Shown here: piece by piece, positions 9,114 through 17,233 of the stretch | Position numbering within the stretch: the first letter of the stretch is position 1 | How the letters are laid out: each line of letters opens with the position of its first letter | Assembly (NCBI RefSeq): GCF_028737205.1 | Contig: NZ_JAQZAL010000007.1 | Span: 150,193 to 214,192, forward strand | Length of the DNA stretch: 64,000 nucleotides | Reading direction: 5' to 3' | Origin: Actinomycetospora lutea | GTDB lineage: Bacteria; Actinomycetota; Actinomycetes; Mycobacteriales; Pseudonocardiaceae | Notes under the pieces: generated by a model | What the model was told of the DNA's origin: nothing | Database searches by the model: none | Seen by the model: only the letters and a program-made list of their open reading frames with translations | Position numbers and translations under genes: made by a program

Positions 9114-9647
9114 TCACAGCTCCCCCATCGACCGCAGTTCCGCGACCACCCCGGCGTAGGCCGTCTCCTCGCGTCCGGCGAACTCCTCCGGCGACAGCCC
9201 GCCGATCGGGTGGTCGACCACGACGAGCCGCGGGTCGGCCCGACGGGCCTTCGCCTGGGCGGTCACCAGCGGCAGGAACGACGAGGTGACGACGAGGATC
9301 GAGCGCACGCCGCGGCGCTCGAGCTCGAGCGAGTCGTGGAGACTCCACGACGAGCACGAGCCTCAATCACCGATCGCGACGACGGCCAGCCGATACCGGG
9401 CGGCGAGGTGGTCGAGCAGCGCGGGGTCCGCGCCGACCGCCGCGCTCGGCTTCGCCTCCAGCCCGTGGGGCCCGAGCCCGTGGTCGTCGGCGAGGCGCCG
9501 GCCGATGGCCTCGAGCAGGTCGTGGGCGCCGGGCTTGGAGTTGGACAGGCCGCAGAGGGCTCCGGCCGGACTCCCCGAGGACGCGGCCACGGCGACCGTC
9601 TCCGAGGGCGCGATCCCGGACGTGGGGTCGACGATGCGCACGATCAC
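9114..9647 (-). CDS. UGSC-family selenoprotein with in-frame UGA (Sec95)
   Basis: The frame GTG(9647)-TGA(9116..9114) is continuous except for one TGA at 9365..9363. The protein reads ...LAVVAIGD-U-GSCSSWSLHD then SLELERRGVRSILVVTS, 177 aa with U as residue 95. U-G-S-C is the signature of UGSC-containing selenoproteins, known from metagenome surveys and of unknown function. Similarity runs unbroken across the TGA, so this is recoding, not a nonsense mutation. A SECIS-like hairpin follows at 19 nt. The U/C pair (Sec95, Cys98) is a CxxC-like redox motif. GAGGAGG precedes the GTG, which overlaps the reductase stop by 4 bases. Confidence 0.93.
9333..9351 (-). promoter_or_regulatory. Bacterial SECIS hairpin of the UGSC selenoprotein
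   Basis: On the coding strand an 8-bp perfect stem GTCGTGGA/TCCACGAC closes a GTC loop that begins 19 nt after the UGA. A short stem with G at the start of the apical loop, 16-37 nt downstream of UGA, is the pattern expected for SelB-binding bacterial SECIS elements. Confidence 0.75.
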
Positions 9648-10471
9648 TCCTCCTCGAGACGGGCGACGACCGCGAGCCCGGCGCGCAGGCCGTCGGCGGC
9701 GGCGGCGAGCAGGGTGCGGTCGGCGCCGGTGACATCGCCGGCCGGGAAGACCGCCGCATCGGCGGGCAGGCCGTCGAGCAGCTCGGTGCGCGGGTCGGCG
9801 TGGGTGTAGACGAAGATCCCGGACGCCTCGAGCACCTCCCCGTCGGCGAGGCGGACCCCGGCGAGCGTCCCCTCCCCCTCGAGCGCGGCGACGGTGCCGC
9901 TGCGCCGGTCCACGGCCTCGTCGAGGCGGCGCGTGAGGGACGCCGACCAGGCCGGCGCGGCGCTGACCAGCGTGACCCGCTTCGCGATCCCGGCGAGCTC
10001 GAGCGCCTCGCGCGCGCTCCACTCGTCGTCGCCGACGACCACGACCTCGCGCCCGGCGTGCAGCGGCCCGTCGCACGTCGCGCAGTGCGAGAGCCCGCGC
10101 CCCTCCCAGGCGTCGGCGCCCGCGACGTCGAGCCGCCCCGGCCGCCGGCCGGTGGCGACGACGACCGCGCGCGTCGTGACCGGCCCCTCGGCGGCCTCGA
10201 CGGTGAGCGGGTCGGTCCGCAGGCCGGTGACCTCGCCGTAGGCGATCTCCACGCCGCGCTCCACGACGTCGGTGAGCAGCGCGCCCATGAGGTCGGGGCC
10301 GGTCGTCGGCTCCCCGGACCAGTCGGCCAGCGCACCGAGGTTGATCAGCTGCCCGCCCGGCGCCAGCGCGTCGTGGGCGACGACGCGCAGGTCCCGCTCG
10401 GCGCAGGCGCGCGCCGCGGTCAGCCCGGCGATCCCGGCTCCCACGACCACGACGTCCCGGTCCGTGCTCAC
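9644..10471 (-). CDS. Thioredoxin-reductase-like flavoprotein of the selenoprotein operon
   Basis: The product is 275 aa. The FAD site is GAGIAG (residues 11-16), a typical APGGQL follows, and the active disulfide is CATCDG with Cys130 and Cys133, as in thioredoxin reductase. The NAD(P) domain is shortened and lacks a clear GGGNSA-type motif (VVVVGDDEWSA instead), so cofactor use may differ. It sits between the two selenoprotein genes and overlaps both by 4 bases. This strongly suggests it reduces the selenenyl-sulfide or disulfide of their UGSC motifs. That role is inferred from position and fold only. Confidence 0.88.
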   Translation of the reverse strand: MSTDRDVVVVGAGIAGLTAARACAERDLRVVAHDALAPGGQLINLGALADWSGEPTTGPDLMGALLTDVVERGVEIAYGEVTGLRTDPLTVEAAEGPVTTRAVVVATGRRPGRLDVAGADAWEGRGLSHCATCDGPLHAGREVVVVGDDEWSAREALELAGIAKRVTLVSAAPAWSASLTRRLDEAVDRRSGTVAALEGEGTLAGVRLADGEVLEASGIFVYTHADPRTELLDGLPADAAVFPAGDVTGADRTLLAAAADGLRAGLAVVARLEEE

Positions 10472-12171
10472 GTGACCTCCTCGATACGCCGGCTCACCGG
10501 CACTCCCTGCACGTGGTTCTGCACGAAGCCGCGGGACTGGTTGCGGCTCGCGTTGCCCGCCAGCACGATCCCGATGTCCTCGGCGCGCGGCACCATCGGC
10601 ACGAGCCGGTCGGGATCGGTGCCGGCGTAGCGCTCGTCGAGCTCGCCCGCGGCGACCGACGCGTCGAGGTCGAAGCTCGTGGAGCCGACGTTCCACGCGC
10701 ACGCCTGCAGCTGGCGCACCGGCACCCGCATGTGCTGGGCCAGGTGGCGGCGCAGCGCGTCCTTGTCGACGCCGAACCCGGCGAGCGCCGTCGCCACGGC
10801 CGGCCCGAGCACGAGCAGCGGGTGGAACGCGCCGAACTCCAGGCCCGTGTACGCCCACGGCCCGATCGCGTTGCCGAAGATCGTCGTCAGCGCGTCGAGG
10901 TGGTCGGCCGCGGTCTCGCCGCCGGAGTAGATCGGGGCGCTGACGGCGACGACGCTCTGCACGGTGACGACGCTGTCGGCGTCGTCGAAGCCCCGGTCGA
11001 CCCGGAACGACGGCCAGCCGAGTCCCCGCACGGCGGCGTCGTCCTCGGCCAGCGCGACGTGCCAGGTCGAGGCGATCGCGCCCTGGTCGGTCTGCCCGGG
11101 CGGGATGCGCAGGCCCGCGACGTTGCGCAGGTACAGGCGCAGGAACCGCCCGACCGCGGTGTTCGCGCGCCGCCCGACGCGCATCGCGCCCGTCCCGCTG
11201 TGGAAGCCGAGGCGCTCCACGACGGGCCCGGACAGCACGACCAGGGGTTCCCAGCCCGGCGTCGACCCCGCGTCCTGCACCCGGAACACCGGGTCGGCGA
11301 CGCACTCGACGATCGCCAGCAGCACCGGCAGGTCCTGCGGGCGGCACCCGGCCATCACGCCGTTGACCGCGACGCTGCGCACCGTGGCCTGCCGCAGCTC
11401 GGGCGCGAGCACGCCGAGGACCTCGTCGGGGTCGCGGCGCGTGTGGTCGAGGAACGCCGCGACCCGCTGCGGGGTGGGCGGCACGCTCGGCAGGCCGTCG
11501 GTCCAGCCGCGGGCCTCGAAGAGGTCGTGGATGTCGTCCAGGCCGCCGCGGGCGACGACCTCGGTGGGGCCGTGGTCGGCTGACTCGGCCTCCGGCTCGG
11601 CGGCCGTCGACCCCGCCACCAGCGCCTCCACCACCGCCGGCGCCACCGCGTCCCGCATCTTCGTCCGGAACACCTCGGTGGGGTCGGTGAGGATCACGCC
11701 GGGGTAGCTGACGATCGGGACGTGCCCGACGCCGAGTGACGTGCCGACGGCCCGTCCCATGCCCTCGAACCCCGCGCCGCCGATCGCGACCGCCGGCACC
11801 CCGGCGCGCTCGGCGGTGGCCGCTGCCCGCATCACGGCAGGCATGCAGGAGCCTCAAGCGCCGACCGCGGCGACCACGAGGTCGACGCGGTGGGCGCGCA
11901 GCAGCTCGGGCAGGGCGTCGAGCACCCGGCGCTCCTCGGCGGCCGAGGCGTGGAAGTTGCCGAACTCCTCCCACCCCACGAACCCGACGTCGCCGTGGCG
12001 CTCGCGCGCCACCTCGGAGATCACGTCGAACATCTCCGGGCCGCGGAAGAGCTCGTCCCAGAGGTAGGCCACGCGCCGGCCCGCCAGCGACGACGGGCGC
12101 CCGTGCTCGGCGACGTCGCCGACCACCCGCGGGCCCAGCGGCCCCAGGACCTCGTAGCGAGGCTCGCTCAC
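10468..12171 (-). CDS. Fused selenoprotein: UGSC domain (Sec106) plus GDGLP domain
   Basis: Joining across the TGA at 11856..11854 gives 567 aa. Residues 1-~225 are a UGSC domain (VDLVVAAVGA-U-GSCMPAVMRAA), with Sec106 and Cys109. Residues ~235-567 are a GDGLP domain (TDGLPSVPPT, VMAGCRPQDLPVLL, VLAGNASRNQ). A conventional caller would give a 105-residue stub and a 458-residue protein starting at the Met right after the Cys. The GTG start has GGAG upstream and lies 9 bases after the MFS stop. A hairpin follows the UGA at 18 nt. The fusion shows the two families act together. Reaction unknown. Confidence 0.9.
11823..11840 (-). promoter_or_regulatory. SECIS-like hairpin of the fused selenoprotein
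   Basis: The coding strand has CTGCC and GGCAG arms around the loop GTGATGCG, which starts 18 nt after the UGA. Position and a loop opening with GU fit a bacterial SECIS. The stem is only 5 bp plus a possible inner pair, so it is weaker than the other one. Confidence 0.6.
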
Positions 12172-12180
12172 GGTGCTCCC

Positions 12181-13509
12181 CTACTCGTCGGCGGTGATGA
12201 CGCGACCGGCCCGGTCGCGCAGGAACAGGGCGGCGACGGTGACGATCGCGGCGCCCACGACGGCGATGCCCACCGCGATGCCGTAGCCGGCGCTCGTCGC
12301 GACGACCCCGCCGATGATCGTCCCGATGCCCGACAGGCCGCGGCCGATGTTGTAGGCGGCGGCCGAGCCGAGCGAGCGGATGCGGGTCGGGAACAGCTCG
12401 CCGAACCAGACCCCGAAGATGCCGAAGTAGCCCAGGAACAGGCTCGACGCGAGGTAGAGCCACACGAAGTTGCCCAGGCCCTCGCCGCCGAGGGCGAGCA
12501 CGAGCATCACCGCGAACGTCACGGTCTGCAGCGCGGCGAACGTGACGAACACGCGCCGGCGTCCCCACCGGTCGGACAGCCAGCCGGCGAGGATGAAGCC
12601 GACGAACGAGATCGCCGCGGCGAGGTAGAGCACGAGGCTCGCGGTGCCGGCGTCGAAGCCGAGGTCGGTCTTGAGCATCGAGGGCATCCAGGCCGTGGCG
12701 GTGTAGGGCACCCACTGGGCGCCGAACGCGACGACCAGGCCGACGAGCACGATCGGCAGCGAGTCCTTCGCGACCAGCTGGCGCCACGGCGACCGGGACG
12801 CCTGGGCAGCCGTGGTCTCGGTGAGCAGGCCCGCGGCCTTGCGCCGCTGCAGCTCCTCCCACTGGCGCGACTCGCGGCAGCCGAACCGGATCCAGATGCA
12901 GGCGAGGGCGGGCAGGACACCGAGCAGGAACGCGACCCGCCAGTCGACGACGAGCTGGGCGACGAGCACCGCGAGCGCGTACGCCGGCCACAGCGACGCC
13001 TGCACCACGCCGCCGCCGAGCCCGCGGCGCTTCGGGGCCCACGCCTCGTTGAGCCAGGCGAAGCCGACCGCCCACTCGCCGCCGGTCCCGATGCCGGTGA
13101 GGATCCGGAGCACGAGGAACACCGCGAAGTTCGGGGCGAAGAACACCAGGCCGGTGGCGATCGAGTAGATGAGGATCGACCAGATCAGCGTGCGGCGCCG
13201 CCCGTAGCGGTCGCCGAGCCAGCCGAAGAGGACGCCGCCGATCGCGGAGCCGACGAGCTGCCCCGCGATCGCGACGCCGAACACGCCGGCCGAGACGCCG
13301 TAGTGGTTCATGATCGCGCCCGCGAGCAGCGTCGGGAGCATGAAGTCGAAGTACTCCATGCCCCAGCCCAGGCAGGCCGCGCCGAGGATGCGGCGCCGCT
13401 CGCCGGGGGTGTACTCGGGCGACCCGGTCCCGGGTGGTGCGGCGGTCTGCGTGCCCGCGCCGGCGGGGTCCGTGCCGGAGGTGTCCCTACGGTCCTGCTC
13501 GGCGGTCAT
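12181..13509 (-). CDS. MFS transporter, organic-acid/proton symporter type
   Basis: The product is 442 aa with about 12 hydrophobic segments. The MFS loop motif GWLGDRYGRRR is between TM2 and TM3, and its counterpart GWLSDRWGRRR is in the second half. The long Gln/Thr/Pro-rich N-terminus (about 35 residues) is cytoplasmic. The general pattern (GWGMEYFDFMLPTLL in TM1) is that of the metabolite:H+ / aromatic acid symporter branch. It is the first structural gene before the fused selenoprotein (9-base gap), so it probably imports the substrate of the pathway. A GGATACGA half-site lies 92 bases before its start. Confidence 0.87.
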   Translation of the reverse strand: MTAEQDRRDTSGTDPAGAGTQTAAPPGTGSPEYTPGERRRILGAACLGWGMEYFDFMLPTLLAGAIMNHYGVSAGVFGVAIAGQLVGSAIGGVLFGWLGDRYGRRRTLIWSILIYSIATGLVFFAPNFAVFLVLRILTGIGTGGEWAVGFAWLNEAWAPKRRGLGGGVVQASLWPAYALAVLVAQLVVDWRVAFLLGVLPALACIWIRFGCRESRQWEELQRRKAAGLLTETTAAQASRSPWRQLVAKDSLPIVLVGLVVAFGAQWVPYTATAWMPSMLKTDLGFDAGTASLVLYLAAAISFVGFILAGWLSDRWGRRRVFVTFAALQTVTFAVMLVLALGGEGLGNFVWLYLASSLFLGYFGIFGVWFGELFPTRIRSLGSAAAYNIGRGLSGIGTIIGGVVATSAGYGIAVGIAVVGAAIVTVAALFLRDRAGRVITADE

Positions 13510-13600
13510 GGGGCTCCTCCGCGGTGACCGCGCGTCGCTGCGCGCGCCGTTCGTGTGGCGGAGGTTAGGTGGGTCACACGCGGGAAGTCCAGGGTGGATT

Positions 13601-13608
13601 GGATACGA
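13601..13608 (+). promoter_or_regulatory. Possible GntR half-site before the MFS gene
   Basis: GGATACGA occurs here, in the GntR-MFS spacer, and again at 14340 in the divergent promoter region. The sharing of an AT-richer 8-mer between the two expected control points suggests an operator; this is untested and could be chance. Confidence 0.35.
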
Positions 13609-13614
13609 TCTCGG

Positions 13615-14289
13615 CTACGCCCTGGGCGGCAGCCCCAGCGCGGCGCTCAGGTCGGCGACGGTGTGGTCGCGGTGCGCGTCCATGAGGGCGACCACGGCCC
13701 CGGTGTCCCCGCGCCGCAGCGCGGTGATCATCTTGCGGTGCTCGCGCACCACCCGGGCGCGGCCGCCGGAGTCGTAGAGGTGGACCGTCCGGTAGGGCTC
13801 GCTGCGCCGCCACAGCCGGTCGATCTCGTCGACGACGAGGTCGAGGCCCGAGAGCCGGAACATCGCGAAGTGGAACGCCTGGTTGGCCGCGACGATGCCG
13901 GCCACGTCGACCTTGTCGACCTGCTCGGTGATCGCCTCGTTGAGGGCCGTGAGCTCGCGGAGCTGCTCGCCGGTGAGCTTCGGCAGCGCGCGGAGCACCT
14001 CGGTCTCGAGCGCCCGGCGCATGAGGTAGATCTGCGCGAGCTCGTCGGCGTTCAGGCGGGCCACCGCGTAGCCGACGTGCGGCTCGTGGCGCAGCACGCC
14101 CTCGGCCTCGAGGGTCTTGAGGGCCTCGCGCACCGGGATGCGGCTGACGCCGAGGCGCGCGGCGAGCGTCTCCTGGCGGATCTGCTGGCCGGGCACCAGC
14201 TCGCGCGAGCGCAGCATCCGGCGGATCTCCGTCACCGCGCGCTGCACGCTCGTCGCCCGCCGGGCCGGCTCCGTCTCGGCACTGACCAC
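13615..14289 (-). CDS. GntR-family regulator, FadR/FCD subclass
   Basis: The product is 224 aa. The winged helix-turn-helix is at about 12-75 (LVPGQQIRQETLAARLGVSRIPVREAL). The FCD all-helical effector domain follows, with candidate metal-binding residues in ANQAFHFAMF, REHRKM and DAHRDHTV. FCD regulators bind organic acids or acyl-CoAs and usually repress. It is divergent from the acyl-CoA operon and immediately upstream of the MFS/selenoprotein genes, so it plausibly controls both. The GTG start has GGGGAGGTG upstream. Confidence 0.88.
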   Translation of the reverse strand: MVSAETEPARRATSVQRAVTEIRRMLRSRELVPGQQIRQETLAARLGVSRIPVREALKTLEAEGVLRHEPHVGYAVARLNADELAQIYLMRRALETEVLRALPKLTGEQLRELTALNEAITEQVDKVDVAGIVAANQAFHFAMFRLSGLDLVVDEIDRLWRRSEPYRTVHLYDSGGRARVVREHRKMITALRRGDTGAVVALMDAHRDHTVADLSAALGLPPRA

Positions 14290-14339
14290 GCGCCCACCTC
14301 CCCGGGTGCAGGGTAGCGGGACCCCTGGCGCGGACGATG

Positions 14340-14357
14340 GGATACGAAATGGTGTCC
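14340..14357. promoter_or_regulatory. Candidate GntR operator in the divergent promoter
   Basis: GGATAC-gaaatg-GTGTCC is an inverted repeat with one mismatch, between the divergent GntR and acyl-CoA synthetase starts. Its left half is repeated before the MFS gene. Confidence 0.4.
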
Positions 14358-14399
14358 GATCGGTTGTGCCCGCCGGGCCCGTCGACCTAGGTTCGCGTC

Positions 14400-16496
14400 G
14401 TGAGCACGGAGTGGGACCGGGTCCTCGCGCCGCGCTCGGTCGCGCTCATCGGCGCCACCGGCCGGGCGGACAACCCCATGGCGCGCCCGCTGCGCTGGCT
14501 CACCGAACGAGGGTTCGCCGGGCGGGTGCACCCGGTCAACCCCAAGTACGCCGAGCTGGGCGGCGTGCCGTGCGTCGCCTCGCTCGCCGAGGTCGACGGC
14601 GGCGTCGACCTCGCGCTCGCCCTCGTCCCCGCCGAGCGGGCCGCCGCGGCGGTCACCGAGGCGGGTGCGGCCGGCGCGGCCGCGGTCGTCGTGTTCGCCT
14701 CCGGGTTCGCCGAGGTCGGCGACGCGGGCCGGGCCCTGCAGGACGAGCTGGTCGCCGCCGCGCGCGCCGCCGGCACCCGCGTGCTCGGCCCCAACTGCCA
14801 GGGCCTCTACGACGCGCGCAGCCGCCTTTTCGCGACCTTCACCGGGGCCGGCGAGCGCCCGCTGACCGGCTCCAGCGGCATCGCCTACGTCGGGCAGAGC
14901 GGGGCGATCGGGGGCTCGGTGCTCGACGTCGCCGCCGAGCGCGGCCTCGACCTCTCCGCCTGGGTCAGCACCGGCAACGAGGCCGACGTGTCGCTCACCG
15001 AGATCGGGCGCCACCTCGTCGCCGACCCCGAGATCACGGTCCTCACCGTCTACGCGGAGTCGCTGCCCGACCCGGACGACTACGCCGCGCTCGCGGGCGA
15101 GGCCCGCGCGCACGGCACGGCGCTCGTCGTCCTGCGCTCCGGGCGCTCGGCGCCCGGGCGGCGCGCCGCGGTCTCGCACACCGGCGCGATGCTGGGCGAC
15201 GACACCGCGTTCCGCCTGGTCTCGCGCCGGTACGGCGTGGTGCTCGTCGACGACGTCGAGGAGCTGCTCGCCGCGGCCACCATGCTCCGGGGCCGGCACG
15301 GTCCGGCCGGGCGGTCGGTCGGGCTGGTCACGAGCTCCGGGGGCGCCGGCATCCTCGCCGCCGACCGGGCCAGCGACGCGGGGCTCGCCGTCCCCGAGCT
15401 GACCGCCGAGACCCAGGAGAAGCTCGCCCGCCTCGTGCCCGAGTTCGGGGCCGTGGCCAACCCCGTCGACGTCACCGCCCAGCTGTTCAACGAGGGCGGG
15501 GGCGCGTTCGGCGAGGTGTGCGGGATCGTGCGCGCCGACGCGTCGGTCGACGCGGTGCTGGTCCTGCTCACGATGCTCGTCGGCGAGACCGCGATGGCCC
15601 TGGCCCGCGACCTCGCCGCCACCGTCGCCGAGCAGGGTCCCGACGCCCCGCCCGTCGCCGTGGTGTGGATGGCCGGCGAGGACGGCACGGCGCCGGCCCG
15701 CGCCCTGCTGCGCGAGGCCGGCATCCCGGTGTTCTCGTCGATCGCGCTCGCGGTCCGGGTGCTCGACGCCGTGGCCGCGCCGGACGGGGCGGCACCGGAC
15801 GTCCTCGAGCCCGCGGCGCCCGTGCCCGGCGACGGCTGGGCCCTGCTCGACGCGCTCGGGGTGCGGCGACCCCTGTCCTCGCTCGCACCCGACCCGGCGG
15901 ACGCCGTCGACGAGCTCGGCGGTGTCGCCGTCCTCAAGGCCGAGGGGCTCGAGCACAAGACCGAGGCGCGCGCGGTCCGGCTGGGCGTGACGACCGCCGA
16001 CGCCGCCGCGGTCCACGCCGAGCTCGCGGCACTCCCCGGCGCCACGGGCGTGCTCGTGCAGGAGCAGGTACCGGCCGGGGTGGAGCTGCTCGTGGCGGTC
16101 GACGGCGGGCGCGACGGCTGGCCGCCGGTGCTCACGGTCGGGCACGGCGGCACGGCGACCGAGGTGCACCGCGACGTCGTCCACGCCCTCGCGCCGGTGA
16201 CGCCCGAGACGGCGCGCACGCTGCTGGGCGCGCTGCGCTGCTGGCCGCTGCTCGCCGGTCACCGCGGGGCCCCGGGCGTGGACCTGGACGCCGCCGTCGA
16301 CGCGATCGTCCGCCTCTCCCGCGCGTGCGCCGTGCCCGGGCTCGGCGAACTGGAGGTCAACCCGCTGGTGCTCCTGCCGGCGAGGAGTACCAGCGATGCG
16401 GCATCGCTGGCACTGGACGCCAGGATCGCCACATCCTCGGATCCGCGACACGCCGAGGGAGCGATCGCCGTGGACATCCTGAGAACGGAGACCTAG
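14400..16496 (+). CDS. NDP-forming acyl-CoA synthetase (acetate-CoA ligase family) with in-frame repeat insertion
   Basis: The product is 698 aa. A CoA-binding domain (VALIGATGRADNPM), a succinyl-CoA ligase-like domain with the phospho-His motif AVSHTGAML, and a C-terminal ATP-grasp half (AVLKAEGLEHKTEARAV...GLGELEVNPLVLL) are present. It would activate a carboxylic acid to its CoA thioester using ATP or GTP. About 14 residues before the end, 24 codons (16384-16455) are a copy of the 72-bp interspersed element, splitting LLPA from GAIAVDIL without a frameshift. First gene of the plus-strand operon. Its GTG start lies at 14400; the stop TAG shares one base with the next GTG. Confidence 0.88.
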   Translation: MSTEWDRVLAPRSVALIGATGRADNPMARPLRWLTERGFAGRVHPVNPKYAELGGVPCVASLAEVDGGVDLALALVPAERAAAAVTEAGAAGAAAVVVFASGFAEVGDAGRALQDELVAAARAAGTRVLGPNCQGLYDARSRLFATFTGAGERPLTGSSGIAYVGQSGAIGGSVLDVAAERGLDLSAWVSTGNEADVSLTEIGRHLVADPEITVLTVYAESLPDPDDYAALAGEARAHGTALVVLRSGRSAPGRRAAVSHTGAMLGDDTAFRLVSRRYGVVLVDDVEELLAAATMLRGRHGPAGRSVGLVTSSGGAGILAADRASDAGLAVPELTAETQEKLARLVPEFGAVANPVDVTAQLFNEGGGAFGEVCGIVRADASVDAVLVLLTMLVGETAMALARDLAATVAEQGPDAPPVAVVWMAGEDGTAPARALLREAGIPVFSSIALAVRVLDAVAAPDGAAPDVLEPAAPVPGDGWALLDALGVRRPLSSLAPDPADAVDELGGVAVLKAEGLEHKTEARAVRLGVTTADAAAVHAELAALPGATGVLVQEQVPAGVELLVAVDGGRDGWPPVLTVGHGGTATEVHRDVVHALAPVTPETARTLLGALRCWPLLAGHRGAPGVDLDAAVDAIVRLSRACAVPGLGELEVNPLVLLPARSTSDAASLALDARIATSSDPRHAEGAIAVDILRTET
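16384..16455 (-). repeat. 72-bp multi-hairpin interspersed element, copy 2, inside a coding sequence
   Basis: Reverse-complement copy of 1963-2034 (63/72 identical). It adds 24 in-frame codons (RSTSDAASLALDA, then RIATSSDPRHA) to the C-terminal region of the acyl-CoA synthetase. The stem CCAGCGATG-ccg-CATCGCTGG is extended to 9 bp here. Confidence 0.8.
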
Positions 16497-17233
16497 TGGG
16501 CACCATCGGGCTCGAGATCACCGACGGCGTCGCGGTGCTGACCGTCGACGCCCCCGACGTCCGCAACGCGCTGACCCCGGCCATGGGCCGCGAGCTGGCC
16601 GACGCGTGCGACACCGTCGACGCCGACCGCTCCGTCGGCGCCGCCGTGGTCCGCGGCGCGAACGGCACCTTCTGCTCGGGCGCCGACCGCCGCACGTGGA
16701 ACCCCGGCGCCGACCAGGCCGAGGACTCCGCCTTCCGCGACACCGGCGCCGTCTACGGGGCGTTCCGGCGCGTCGGCACCCTGGCCGTGCCGACGATCGC
16801 CGCCGTCCGGGGCGCGGCCGTCGGCGCCGGCCTCAACCTCGTGCTCGCCACCGACCTGCGCGTCGTCGCTCACGACGCGCGCCTGCTCGCGGGCTTCCTG
16901 CGCATCGGCCTGCACCCCGGCGGCGGCTTCTTCACCATCGCGAACCGCACCGCCGGCCGAGAGGCGACCGCGGCGATGGGCCTGTTCGGCGAGGAGATCG
17001 ACGGCACCCGGGCCGCGGAGATCGGGCTGGCCTGGCGCGCGGTCGCGGACTCCGACGTCGACGACACCGCCCTCGCCCTCGCGGCCGTGCCGGCGAGGGA
17101 CCCCGACCTGGCCCGCGAGGCCGCCCGCTCGTTCCGCACCGAGACCGGACCGCCGGGCCTGCCGTGGGACGCGGCCGTGGAGTTCGAGCGCGCCACGCAG
17201 ATGTGGAGCCAGCGCCGGAGGGGGACCCAGTGA
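16496..17233 (+). CDS. Enoyl-CoA hydratase/isomerase family protein
   Basis: The product is 245 aa. Crotonase fold: oxyanion-hole motif FCSGADRRTW, then AAVRGAAVGAGLNLVLATDLRV. The usual catalytic Glu pair region reads RIGLHPGGGFFTI, with no clear Glu, so isomerase or hydrolase chemistry is possible. GTG start overlaps the synthetase TAG by one base; its stop overlaps the next GTG (GTGA). Part of the acyl-CoA operon. Confidence 0.88.
   Translation: MGTIGLEITDGVAVLTVDAPDVRNALTPAMGRELADACDTVDADRSVGAAVVRGANGTFCSGADRRTWNPGADQAEDSAFRDTGAVYGAFRRVGTLAVPTIAAVRGAAVGAGLNLVLATDLRVVAHDARLLAGFLRIGLHPGGGFFTIANRTAGREATAAMGLFGEEIDGTRAAEIGLAWRAVADSDVDDTALALAAVPARDPDLAREAARSFRTETGPPGLPWDAAVEFERATQMWSQRRRGTQ

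Noticed and set aside
9363..9365. TGA as a true stop splitting the gene at 9114-9647
   Set aside because: Protein similarity continues across it in the same frame with the U-G-S-C signature, a SECIS-like hairpin follows at the right distance, and a second gene in the operon shows the same arrangement.
9644..13075. Very long open frame (over 1100 codons) on the minus strand
   Set aside because: Only its last 275 codons match a protein family. The rest is Arg/Ala-rich out-of-frame translation of the transporter and fused selenoprotein genes.
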